Virus record (IMG/VR): IMGVR_UViG_3300037264_003220
Coordinates: 26,281-90,280 of that record
From: a virus
Strand: one strand, 5' to 3'
Length of the DNA: 64,000 nt
Below the pieces are notes generated by a model. The model saw nothing but the letters and a program-made list of their open reading frames with translations, did not search any database and had not been told where the DNA came from. How positions within the stretch are numbered: position 1 is the first letter of the stretch; the number at the start of each line of letters is the position of its first letter. Below are positions 35,103-42,893 of this stretch, one piece after another. A program made the translations under genes and the position numbers.

Positions 35103-35867
35103 TTATCGACCCATCGAATTAAAAATATCGAGAATGTTCGAAACGCCTCTCGACATGACGCCGCCAATACCGACGGGCAATTGCATAGTGCCGACGCTCT
35201 CGCCTTGGAACGCAAATTCAAGTTTGATAAGAGCCAGAAGGTCGTTCACTATTTTTTGCACGTTCGTCAGCGCCTGATTTATTTTGGCGCCACGGTCAAT
35301 ATTGAGAGACAATCCGTTGTCGCTGTAACTGAAGTCGTTGATGGAAAGCCCCAGGTATTTATTCATCAGCGTAAACAACTGAGCCAAATACATCAACATG
35401 GCTTCATACCCGCAGCAAGGGAAATTCTCAATAGTGAAGCACGTCACAGGCGGATAAATATTGAAGGCGCCAAGCGCGAAATTAAGACCGACGAGAAGCT
35501 CTTGGTCTGTAAATTGCTTCCCCGTATTTGGGTCGGCGGTCAAAACAGTTCCCAACATCTCCCTGAGCAGGTAAACGAGACGCGCTTCTTTCGGCGTCAG
35601 GTCGAGAAAGGCAGGGTTATATCCAGAAGCTTGATTCGCAACTGAATCAAAAAACTTAATGGTATAGAATTTATCCCTGCCATTCTCGGCTGAACTGTCG
35701 ACATAAGAAGTGATAAACGCGGGCGGGCAATTCGCAATTCCAGAAGGAACCGTGGCAATCAGGAAATAAGGGTTCGCTTCTGAAGTTGACCGATAAATCT
35801 GAATCTGGTCATAATTGGCTTGACCAGCGATACTCGGCGGAATTGTCCAGTTTATCTGTGTGCTCAA
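35103..35867 (-). CDS. probable neck / head-tail connector with Fn-like domain
   Basis: This is a 254-residue protein. The first ~95 residues resemble a fibronectin type III domain (DQIQIYRSTSEANPYFLIAT, DKFYTIKFFDS). The rest is helical, with LTPKEARLVYLLREMLG, NFALGAFNIYPPV and LFTLMNKYLGLSINDFSYSD, similar in feel to head-tail adaptor proteins that bind under the portal. The position downstream of the capsid gene and before tail genes supports this. It overlaps the preceding gene by ATGA. Confidence 0.5.
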   Translation of the reverse strand: MSTQINWTIPPSIAGQANYDQIQIYRSTSEANPYFLIATVPSGIANCPPAFITSYVDSSAENGRDKFYTIKFFDSVANQASGYNPAFLDLTPKEARLVYLLREMLGTVLTADPNTGKQFTDQELLVGLNFALGAFNIYPPVTCFTIENFPCCGYEAMLMYLAQLFTLMNKYLGLSINDFSYSDNGLSLNIDRGAKINQALTNVQKIVNDLLALIKLEFAFQGESVGTMQLPVGIGGVMSRGVSNILDIFNSMGR

Positions 35868-36460
35868 GAAGCCTCCTCGTGGGCCGCGTCGTCAACCAAT
35901 ATTTCAGGAACAGAATCATCCTTCACTATAATGACCTTCCGCTTCCCTTCCTTCATTTCATCAGGGTTCATCACAACCACGGGCAAGCACATGACTCCGC
36001 CATGTTCAACCAAAGGAAGCTTGAACCATTTTCTTTTGGCAGAGGCATATCCGTACATGTGCTCATTCTTGCGGCTATCGTCCTTTTCGTAAGGCGGCAA
36101 CACGCCATAGCTGTGAACCTTGATGCGAGCTTCCAATTGTTCGTCAGGAACATCGACAGAGCCGAACATAACTTTAAACCAATAGTCTTCCTGTGACGAT
36201 AAGCGGTTGTCCTCGTGACGAACCAGAGCCATATCAGTTTCAGGAATTTCAATTTTAATGCCTTCGCCAGAAGCCGTCCCGTATCTCACGGGACGGTAAA
36301 TGTCATTGTCTTCAACGGCGATAGAAATGTTGTCTTTTTGATTCGGGCTTAATCCCTTGGTATCCCACAGAAGCGTGATAAGCTCCTGCGTCCGGCGATA
36401 AACTCGCAATCGAATGGGCGGCTTTTGAAGCTGTCCTTGTGTTGGCGTTGTAATTGTCAT
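35864..36460 (-). CDS. unknown head-completion candidate
   Basis: This 198-residue protein, MTITTPTQGQLQKPPIRLRV, is beta-strand rich at first (RLRVYRRTQELITLLWDT, IYRPVRYGTASGEGIKIEI). It has a charged middle (EARIKVHSYGVLPPYEKDD) and an acidic end. It forms an overlapping pair with the connector candidate. The size and place fit a head-completion or stopper protein, but no signature proves it. Confidence 0.4.
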   Translation of the reverse strand: MTITTPTQGQLQKPPIRLRVYRRTQELITLLWDTKGLSPNQKDNISIAVEDNDIYRPVRYGTASGEGIKIEIPETDMALVRHEDNRLSSQEDYWFKVMFGSVDVPDEQLEARIKVHSYGVLPPYEKDDSRKNEHMYGYASAKRKWFKLPLVEHGGVMCLPVVVMNPDEMKEGKRKVIIVKDDSVPEILVDDAAHEEAS

Positions 36461-36479
36461 TTCAGTTTTCTCCTAATTA

Positions 36480-37757
36480 TTAAACGATTTGAAGTTGAGC
36501 TATCCGTTGTTCAATCATCTTATGAACGGGAAGTTCATGCGGAATGTGCTCAGCCATAACCGCTAACTTTTCAACGTCATTTTCTTTCACAACAAACATC
36601 TTCTGCTCATTCAGACTCTTGGCTAAAAAATCAACAACAAACTTCGGAGCAGCCTTACTTGCTGTCGGCTTTTCCGCTTGCTTAGCGCCTTCTTTTTGCG
36701 CCTTCAGCTTTTTTTGATAATTTTTATTCCATAGACGTTTCTTTTCGGTTTGCGACATCTCTCGCGCCGTGTGCTTAATAGCGCTTGATACCATCTCTCC
36801 CGTGGTAATTTCTTCACCGCCAAGAGGATTGGCTTTAGAGCCATTCATCACAATAGAGCTTTCGTCTATTTCAACTTCCGGCACGTCTGATGTTGCAACC
36901 GCGCGATGCAGCTTCTCGGACACAAGCGTTTCCGAATTGACCAGCTGTCCGTCCATTACTATTTCCACTCCGCCATGCACAGGCGGTCTGCTCTTGACTT
37001 CATCAGTGGTGAAGCGCCGCCCTGAAACAGGCGTATCGACTTCGGGACGTGACGGTCTCCCCTGCATTTGGCTGGCGGGAAGGCTGGTTCGATTACGAAT
37101 CACGTCATCGGCGTGCATCCTGGAATTATTCTTAACATCGAAGTTCTTTTGCTGAGCCGGAGTAACCAATCCGCGCTTCAACACTTCAGATGCTTTTAGG
37201 GTGGTGCGCTGAGCTTCAGTAGGCTGACTCACGGCATACTGGTCAACAGTGAGCATCGCGTCTTCAACGGCGTAAGCCACGCGCCCATCGGAGAGCTTGA
37301 TTTGCCATCGCCCGTCGGTTCCTCTACGCCCAGATATCTTGCCGGACATATTGGATGGGCCTTTGATGTAAACAAAGTCTCCAATGTTAAATTTTGGATT
37401 TACGAACTCAGTTCCTTGGGACGCGACCGTGCTGGCGCCGCGCTCTCCCAAATCCTGGACATCAACTCCTTCCGGCACAACGCGCCGTAACGGTGGGTTA
37501 AATTCCGGCGTGCGCGACAAAGGATTAGTCTTGCCGGACTTCTTTAAAGGAGGGAATGATTCTTCAATGTCTTCTTCTTGGGTTAAAATACCCAAATGAA
37601 AAAAGCGGCGAAGGTCGCTTGATTGGCGAACCTCGTCGGCTGAGAAACTACGGCTGACTTCACGAGGCGCAATGCTGGCGGGCCTCGAAAGGTCGTTAAT
37701 AATGATTGTACTGTCGGTTGTATTGCGAAACCAATAATATTCTTGTTCTGTAGTCAT
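36480..37757 (-). CDS. unknown protein with internal KOW/SH3-like module
   Basis: This 425-residue protein directly follows the capsid gene. An N-terminal domain starts YYWFRNTTDSTIIINDLSRP, a pattern seen in small beta-sandwich attachment domains. Around residues 120-170, FNIGDFVYIKGPSNMSGKIS followed by GRWQIKLSDGRVAYAVED is a clear SH3/KOW-like barrel. Long polar linkers follow, then a basic helix (KKRLWNKNYQKKLKAQKEG) and a Lys/Ala segment with TASKAA. The end is helical. A structural or head-interior role is inferred from position. Confidence 0.45.
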   Translation of the reverse strand: MTTEQEYYWFRNTTDSTIIINDLSRPASIAPREVSRSFSADEVRQSSDLRRFFHLGILTQEEDIEESFPPLKKSGKTNPLSRTPEFNPPLRRVVPEGVDVQDLGERGASTVASQGTEFVNPKFNIGDFVYIKGPSNMSGKISGRRGTDGRWQIKLSDGRVAYAVEDAMLTVDQYAVSQPTEAQRTTLKASEVLKRGLVTPAQQKNFDVKNNSRMHADDVIRNRTSLPASQMQGRPSRPEVDTPVSGRRFTTDEVKSRPPVHGGVEIVMDGQLVNSETLVSEKLHRAVATSDVPEVEIDESSIVMNGSKANPLGGEEITTGEMVSSAIKHTAREMSQTEKKRLWNKNYQKKLKAQKEGAKQAEKPTASKAAPKFVVDFLAKSLNEQKMFVVKENDVEKLAVMAEHIPHELPVHKMIEQRIAQLQIV

Positions 37758-37835
37758 GATGTATCTCCTTTTCTTTTTATCAGAGTTCTAGTTCGAGACT
37801 TCTTGAACTTTGCTTCTTTACTTCAGTAAGGGAGT

Positions 37836-37865
37836 GGGGAGCCGAGCCTTTCAGCCCGACTCCCC
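37836..37865 (-). terminator. strong hairpin downstream of the capsid gene
   Basis: On the minus strand, GGGGAGTCGGGC pairs with GGCTCGGCTCCCC around a short AAA-containing loop, forming a 12-pair stem. Two of the pairs are G-U wobbles in the minus-strand RNA but mismatches on the plus strand, showing which RNA is meant to fold. No clean U-run follows. It may act as a partial terminator or 3' stabiliser for the abundant capsid message. Confidence 0.55.
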
Positions 37866-37894
37866 AATCCAGTGAATCAATAACTCTCTAGGAC

Positions 37895-38893
37895 TTAAAC
37901 GATGTCGAGTTCAACAACACCAGCGGTGTTATGGATACCCATACCGATTTGTTCCCAGCCGTAAATATCATACTGACCTTGCGGAACGTTATCGAAGATT
38001 TTCACTTCGACTTTTTTCCGTTCAGGCAGACGACCGAGTTTATCAGGTGTAGTAACCACAAACACTTTACCAACTGGATTACGAGTGCTGACAATCAGCT
38101 TCATCCCGAAGATGCTGCCGAAATATCCTGTTTCCACGACAGTGTTCAGTGTTACCTGGTCAATGTCGTTCGACGGGAATTTCAACAGGTCTGCATATTG
38201 CTTGGGGTTCATGAGAACCGTGGAAGCAATGAGCTGATTCGATGTGATGGAACCCACCATGTCGGCCAACACTGTCTTTGTGACAGCGCTAGACGAGAAC
38301 GGTGTGTTCGGGGACACGGCAGAAGCCGCAGCCAACACACGGAAAAACTCATCATCCTCAGCAATCGCCATCGCTATGGCGACGCGCTCTTTGGCGCGGT
38401 CGAACACAGGATAACGACGAACTTGGATGTCTTCATATTTCACGACTTCATCAATCCCCAAAACAAATGTCGGGAACTGCACACGACGAACGTTTGTCTC
38501 AAAGACGGTGGGAGACCCAAGAGCGGCGAGTTTAACCGCGCCGAATTCGGGAATATCAACGTCATAGATAGGGAAGTCACCTTGCGGCATTTCGTCCACA
38601 AGAAGAACCTTTCTATCCACAGAGACATAATCCAAACGAGTCTTCAAGGGCAACTGCATGGAATAAGCCAGTCTACGGAAGCCATTCGGCCCCGAAAGAA
38701 TCTGGGAAAGCGCATCTTCCATCTGCTGGGGCGGAACGCTGGGAAGCAGAGGAGCATTACCCGCAGTGCGGGCAAAGCCTCCATTTCCGAGCTGTCCTGA
38801 ACCAACAGAGGAAGCGGCCTTCATGATTTGGGCAATGAAACGGTCTTTAGCCGCTCCATTTAATTCGCCCATCAGGTTTTGTCCTGGTAGCAT
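37895..38893 (-). CDS. major capsid protein (HK97 fold)
   Basis: This 332-residue protein forms the head shell. The C-terminal part (VETGYFGSIFGMKLIVSTRN, VGKVFVVTTPDKLGRLPERK, YDIYGWEQIGMGIHNTAG) is the P-domain/A-domain signature of HK97-type capsid proteins in many myoviruses. The N-terminal ~50 residues are helical and contain MKAASSVGSG and FARTAGNAP, plausible sites for maturation cleavage by the encoded protease. It follows protease, scaffold and decoration genes, the canonical order. A GGAGA site precedes the ATG and a strong hairpin follows the stop. Confidence 0.88.
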   Translation of the reverse strand: MLPGQNLMGELNGAAKDRFIAQIMKAASSVGSGQLGNGGFARTAGNAPLLPSVPPQQMEDALSQILSGPNGFRRLAYSMQLPLKTRLDYVSVDRKVLLVDEMPQGDFPIYDVDIPEFGAVKLAALGSPTVFETNVRRVQFPTFVLGIDEVVKYEDIQVRRYPVFDRAKERVAIAMAIAEDDEFFRVLAAASAVSPNTPFSSSAVTKTVLADMVGSITSNQLIASTVLMNPKQYADLLKFPSNDIDQVTLNTVVETGYFGSIFGMKLIVSTRNPVGKVFVVTTPDKLGRLPERKKVEVKIFDNVPQGQYDIYGWEQIGMGIHNTAGVVELDIV

Positions 38894-38921
38894 GTTAGTC
38901 TCCTGTTTAGTTCAAGTCCGC

Positions 38922-39392
38922 TTAGGCAAGAAGCCCAAGTCGAATCTCTAAGTTTGGATTTGTGTTCGTCGGGGGCACATTCACTCGTCCAATGAAGTTG
39001 GTCAAGCCATTGGCTTGTCCCGCATCATTCGTGATGACGCCTGTGGAAGAAACCCACAGATTGTCGTTCACGTTATACGTCTTCGAGGAGTCGTACACGT
39101 CGATTGTGGTTGTGCCATTGACAGTCGAATAAAGAGAAGGGGCAACGGTGACAATACCAGCTTTAACTACGTTGATTTTGCCTGAACCGAATGCACCGAA
39201 CTCTCCAAACGTGTCGTCGCGATAAGAATTCTTATCGTTTTTGGACAGACCATAAACGAGAGTAGCTTGAGTGGAGGCGATGACCTGCGCATTGGAATCC
39301 AACGACACTGGGCGTCCGGCATAGACCACCGCAGCAGCGTTAGCAACCTTTGTTGAGTCTTCTTCCACTCTCCTATCCGTATTAATGGACAT
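38922..39392 (-). CDS. capsid decoration (head-stabilising) protein
   Basis: This 156-residue beta-rich protein, MSINTDRRVEEDSTKVANAA, contains AGRPVSLDSNAQVIASTQAT and KAGIVTVAPSLYSTVNGTTT. This architecture (early V-x-A-G-x-x-V/L region, mid-protein G-x-V-T-V segment) is typical of small cementing proteins encoded just before the capsid gene. It would bind the outside of the mature shell. No Cys or membrane segments are present. Confidence 0.7.
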   Translation of the reverse strand: MSINTDRRVEEDSTKVANAAAVVYAGRPVSLDSNAQVIASTQATLVYGLSKNDKNSYRDDTFGEFGAFGSGKINVVKAGIVTVAPSLYSTVNGTTTIDVYDSSKTYNVNDNLWVSSTGVITNDAGQANGLTNFIGRVNVPPTNTNPNLEIRLGLLA

Positions 39393-39432
39393 AATTATGT
39401 CCTCCGATTTTGGAGTATTTTTGCCGCTCTTA

Positions 39433-40455
39433 TTAGGAGCGAGCTATGGTGTCTTGAGTCCACAGATTTGAGAGGCGTTCGACCACGCTTCCCTGTGCGG
39501 TCTTTTCAGGACTCAGCACAACAGGGAGCACATCTCCTTCACCCTCGTCAAGGCTTCCATATGAGGCCATTCCTTCTTTCGGTGCAACTTCATTTTTCGG
39601 TTGTCCTGCTTGAGAATCTTTAGCTTCGATTTTCTCAACGATGTCCTGCAAGGCAAGCAAGGCTTTTTCGTCGAGACCAGAGAGAGCTTTACGGCAAGCT
39701 TCGAGTTCCGCTTCTTTAACGCCAAGCTCAGTCAGCTCATGGAGAATGCCGTCGATATGTTCGGCGACCACTCTTTGAGCGTCGTCTTCGGCTTTCTTTT
39801 TAAGTTCGGCTTTCGCTTGAGCGGCTTCTTTCTTCGCCAGTTCCGCTTCTCTCATGAGAACGTTCTTTTCTTCGAGCGCTCTCTTTAACAACTTCATCGG
39901 GCCATTTAGATTTTTGGATTTGAGGTCAATTGCTTTGGCAGGTTCGCCAACGCCACCCGCGTCGGGCAGACGATTGAAGAAGTCCTTGATTTTACGACCG
40001 TGCCCAGGAACCGAAGACGGCTTTTCAGCCAATTTTTTATTGGCAGCCACTTCTTCTTCGCTGAGAGCGCTCGTAACTCCGTCTTTGCTCGCGTCTTGAC
40101 GGGGAACTTCCTTCTCGTTGATAGCCCAGTTTGCATAATCAAAGTCTTTGTCGCCGGAAGTCGCAACGCGCTTCAGGTCGGCTTTGACAGTGACTTTCTG
40201 GCTATCCACCCATTTCAGGAATCCATTAAAGGTGTTGCCTGATTCTTTCTTAATCATTTCGCAAATCTGTTCGGGTTCCAAGACCTCAGATTGTTTGCCT
40301 TTCACGATAAGTTTCTGCACTTCAACAGGGACAATGTTTGCGGCTTTAATGACTTTAGCCCGTCCAGACCCTTCGCGAGCGATGAAGAAACTGCGCAGGA
40401 AAGAATCTTTCGGGTTTGCACCATCTTGAACAACGTATTTAAGTGAGAAGTCCAT
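39433..40455 (-). CDS. capsid scaffolding protein
   Basis: This 340-residue, highly charged protein lies between the protease and the decoration/capsid genes, the usual scaffold position. A long predicted coiled coil (about 190-280: LLKRALEEKNVLMREAELAK, then KKEAAQAKAELKKKAEDDAQ) is the expected core of scaffolds that fill the prohead. The N-terminal ~120 residues form a separate folded part. SPEKTAQGS near the C-terminus again shows the K-x-A motif. It is probably degraded or released during maturation, as is general for scaffolds. Confidence 0.75.
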   Translation of the reverse strand: MDFSLKYVVQDGANPKDSFLRSFFIAREGSGRAKVIKAANIVPVEVQKLIVKGKQSEVLEPEQICEMIKKESGNTFNGFLKWVDSQKVTVKADLKRVATSGDKDFDYANWAINEKEVPRQDASKDGVTSALSEEEVAANKKLAEKPSSVPGHGRKIKDFFNRLPDAGGVGEPAKAIDLKSKNLNGPMKLLKRALEEKNVLMREAELAKKEAAQAKAELKKKAEDDAQRVVAEHIDGILHELTELGVKEAELEACRKALSGLDEKALLALQDIVEKIEAKDSQAGQPKNEVAPKEGMASYGSLDEGEGDVLPVVLSPEKTAQGSVVERLSNLWTQDTIARS

Positions 40456-40476
40456 TTTGTTTGCCTCCTATGGCAT

Positions 40477-42111
40477 TCAGTATTTCGGCGTTTCCGCCGT
40501 GTCTGTTTTCATGTCTATTCCAAGCAACTCGCGCCACCGTGCTATTTTCTGCATTTCAGACATTTCAGGGTTCAGAGGTTCGAGCAAAACGCCCGTCGCT
40601 TTTCCACTTCGATACAACCGAAGCAAATCTTTACCAGCTTCTTTAATCAATTTCATTTCAGGCCCAATTTCAATTGCTGCCGCTGGTTCAGCAGTCTGGG
40701 AGCCTGCATACAAATGAGTCAACAGCACGTTCGATAACGCATGAATCGCCTTATCCAACAATATCGTCGCTGCCGTTCTTGCGCCGTAAAATTCTTCTGG
40801 AGCGCACGCGTCTTGAGGAGGCGCCATAATTTCCTCTTTCACTTTATTGATTTCCTGCACGACTTCATCCGTGTGCTCCACGACTTTTTTCGTAACTTCA
40901 TTAATAATAGGAAGTTGCGCGTCAACAAGAAGACCTGATAACAGCGCGTCTACCTGTCGCATAACTTCTTCAGAAACAATCCCATCTATCTTGGATTTAA
41001 TGGCTTCCTTAATTTTTTCATCAATCTTGTCTCCGACAGGCTTCATTTCTTCCTGAATAACGGTCATGAGGTCAGGAGATGTGACGGGCGCGGTCGGGTC
41101 AATCATGACATTGGATTGTTTCTTGGGAGGGAATGAGGGTTTCTTCTTGGGAATTTTATTGAGAGGGTCTTCAATATTACCGCTGCCGGATGTATTCGAC
41201 GGCATGGCTTGCATGATTTGCTTTGGATTGGCGCCGCCAGAATCAACGGCTGGGTTCCCCTGGAATGTCGAAGGCGATTGAACATTGAGAGCGGTCTTTT
41301 GCAAGCTGGCTCGAAGCGCGAGCCGTTCTTCCGGCGTTAAACGAGCGATAGCCACATCAAGCGTGCAACGCCCATCAGGACATCCCGCCGCAATTGCTTT
41401 TTTACTTTGGTAATCGGCGGCATGGCGGAGAAGGCTCTGCTGTATGCTGGCGAACACTTCAAACACGTGCGCTTCCACATCAGCAGGCTGAGCCACGCCA
41501 GACAACTCCGAGAACGTCACTTTGCGATTGATTTCATGAGCCTTAATACCATCCGGCATTATCCGCCCTTTGCAATAAGCGCCCGACATCGGGTTCATGT
41601 GAACGCACAAATCATTCTGGGTATGCGCGACGTTCCCGCACAGAGAGCACTCCGCTTCTTCAACAGAACACCCCATGGATACTGCGTTAAGGATTCCAGC
41701 TTCAACTTGACGAGCGATATCTGCATGAGCCTTGCGGTCAACGGCAACGAGACACTCAATGTATTTGCCTTCTGGATACCAAACACTGTCAAGAATAATA
41801 CCCTTGGCTTTTTCAATGCTATCACTGTCATGTTCAATATAAAAACCTTTGCCGACAAACGAGCCATACGCCGTCGCCAATTCTTTCTCGTCAAAATAAT
41901 CACCATTGCCATTTGGAACATTGGCTGTGATAGAGCGAGCGCGGAAATAAACAAAATTGTCGGGGTCGTACTCGAATGCCTCTGTCGGCAGGAAGTCGCC
42001 CTTTTTAACAAGTGTCGACTTCTTTACCACATCAGTCCAAGACCATTTTTTTGATGTCGTGTCTTGAGACAAAATATCGGATATTTGCATGGTTGCTCGT
42101 CGTATAAACAT
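40477..42111 (-). CDS. head maturation protease with zinc insert and C-terminal extension
   Basis: This is a 544-residue protein. Residues ~40-210 form the prohead protease domain: ARSITANVPNGNGDYF, GFYIEHDSDSIEKAKG with His94, and GILNAVSMGCSVEEAECS with the likely Ser145 nucleophile. A cluster C155, C158, C169, H171 and C180 forms an inserted zinc-binding loop. The N-terminal tag region (SKKWSWTDVVKKS) resembles the W-T-K-x-A signature of other genes. Residues ~250-544 are an extra helical part (DKIDEKIKEAIKSKIDGIVS), perhaps scaffold-like or a target-recognition arm. It would cleave scaffold and N-terminal propeptides. The start shares a base with the upstream stop; GGAGG is in place. Confidence 0.82.
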   Translation of the reverse strand: MFIRRATMQISDILSQDTTSKKWSWTDVVKKSTLVKKGDFLPTEAFEYDPDNFVYFRARSITANVPNGNGDYFDEKELATAYGSFVGKGFYIEHDSDSIEKAKGIILDSVWYPEGKYIECLVAVDRKAHADIARQVEAGILNAVSMGCSVEEAECSLCGNVAHTQNDLCVHMNPMSGAYCKGRIMPDGIKAHEINRKVTFSELSGVAQPADVEAHVFEVFASIQQSLLRHAADYQSKKAIAAGCPDGRCTLDVAIARLTPEERLALRASLQKTALNVQSPSTFQGNPAVDSGGANPKQIMQAMPSNTSGSGNIEDPLNKIPKKKPSFPPKKQSNVMIDPTAPVTSPDLMTVIQEEMKPVGDKIDEKIKEAIKSKIDGIVSEEVMRQVDALLSGLLVDAQLPIINEVTKKVVEHTDEVVQEINKVKEEIMAPPQDACAPEEFYGARTAATILLDKAIHALSNVLLTHLYAGSQTAEPAAAIEIGPEMKLIKEAGKDLLRLYRSGKATGVLLEPLNPEMSEMQKIARWRELLGIDMKTDTAETPKY

Positions 42112-42329
42112 TATTCCTCCACAACCTCTTTAAATTCAATTTCGCCGCCGCACTTGGGACATCTAATTCCTCTGCTGCTTAATACGGCAATTCCGCCAAA
42201 AGTCTTTATCACTCCATGTGACACGGTTCCCACTTTCTCTCCGCACACGCACGTCACATTTTGCGCGTCGTCAAGAATGTATTGACACGTTTTAATCGGT
42301 TCCGGCGTTCCTTTTCTTTCAAAGCTCAT
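42111..42329 (-). CDS. small zinc-ribbon protein
   Basis: This 72-residue protein, MSFERKGTPEPIKTCQYILD, has VTCVCGEKVG and RCPKCGGEIEFKE. Two CxC/CxxC knuckles about 30 residues apart make a probable zinc ribbon. It overlaps genes on both sides (ATGA and TAATG), between an unknown helical protein and the protease. The role is unknown; a structural cofactor in head assembly is possible. Confidence 0.5.
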   Translation of the reverse strand: MSFERKGTPEPIKTCQYILDDAQNVTCVCGEKVGTVSHGVIKTFGGIAVLSSRGIRCPKCGGEIEFKEVVEE

Positions 42330-42712
42330 ATGGATTTTGTTATGTTCCTCATAAATTCTTTTTCACTTTCTTCTTTCGCCCTGTACCAACGCCAAAATTT
42401 ATCACACGCTCTGTCTCTGACGCTCCCGCCCATCTTGCGTTCGGCTCGTTTTAACAACGCTCTCAGTATCAGAACGCACTCTTTAAAATACACCTTACCG
42501 TCACGCATCTTCGCAACTCCATGGTCAGGTCTGTCATCCCCGAACATAGCGTCAGCGGCATGGTCAAGAAACAGGTTGAGCGCTGGTATTAATCCCCGTG
42601 GGATTCTTATATTGGCTTTGTCGTCCCACAGCGCTTTTGCCGCTTTCTCTAACTCCCCGTCCCGCTTCCCTATCAATGTCTTCAAAGATTTTCGTTCTTT
42701 TTTCATTTGCAT
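42326..42712 (-). CDS. unknown helical protein (overlaps the preceding ORF)
   Basis: This 128-residue protein is helix-rich and basic (LEKAAKALWDDKANIRIPRG, ECVLILRALLKRAERKMGGS, ACDKFWRWYRAKEESEKEF). It looks like a genuine folded protein. Its first 149 bases overlap, in another frame, the end of the previous ORF, and its ATG has only a weak, distant AGGAAGG site. Either two genes overlap strongly or one gene is joined by a +1 shift near an A-rich run. It ends in an ATGA overlap with the zinc-ribbon gene. Confidence 0.5.
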   Translation of the reverse strand: MQMKKERKSLKTLIGKRDGELEKAAKALWDDKANIRIPRGLIPALNLFLDHAADAMFGDDRPDHGVAKMRDGKVYFKECVLILRALLKRAERKMGGSVRDRACDKFWRWYRAKEESEKEFMRNITKSI

Positions 42713-42893
42713 ATTCGGTTATCTGCCTTCCTAATTTTTGTAATTCAACTGCCAATCCAGTCACTTCAGAATAAAAAAGACCCATGTCTTCATCATTCAA
42801 AATCCGCATCAACTGACCAAACGCTCTGTCGACCTGACTCATATAATGCAGACTGTCATTCTCAAATTCGTTCAAAGATTCCAAGCTGCTCAT
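42564..42893 (-). CDS. unknown small protein after portal (possible frameshifted partner)
   Basis: This is a 109-residue ORF. The first ~65 residues (MSSLESLNEFENDSLHYMSQ ... ELQKLGRQITEY) look like a natural helical protein. The rest, after YANEKRTK, is Ser/Gly/Arg-rich and less protein-like, exactly where the next ORF begins in another frame. It starts in an ATGA overlap with the portal stop. It may be a portal-associated chaperone or connector. The tail of the frame should be viewed with caution. Confidence 0.45.
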   Translation of the reverse strand: MSSLESLNEFENDSLHYMSQVDRAFGQLMRILNDEDMGLFYSEVTGLAVELQKLGRQITEYANEKRTKIFEDIDREAGRGVRESGKSAVGRQSQYKNPTGINTSAQPVS

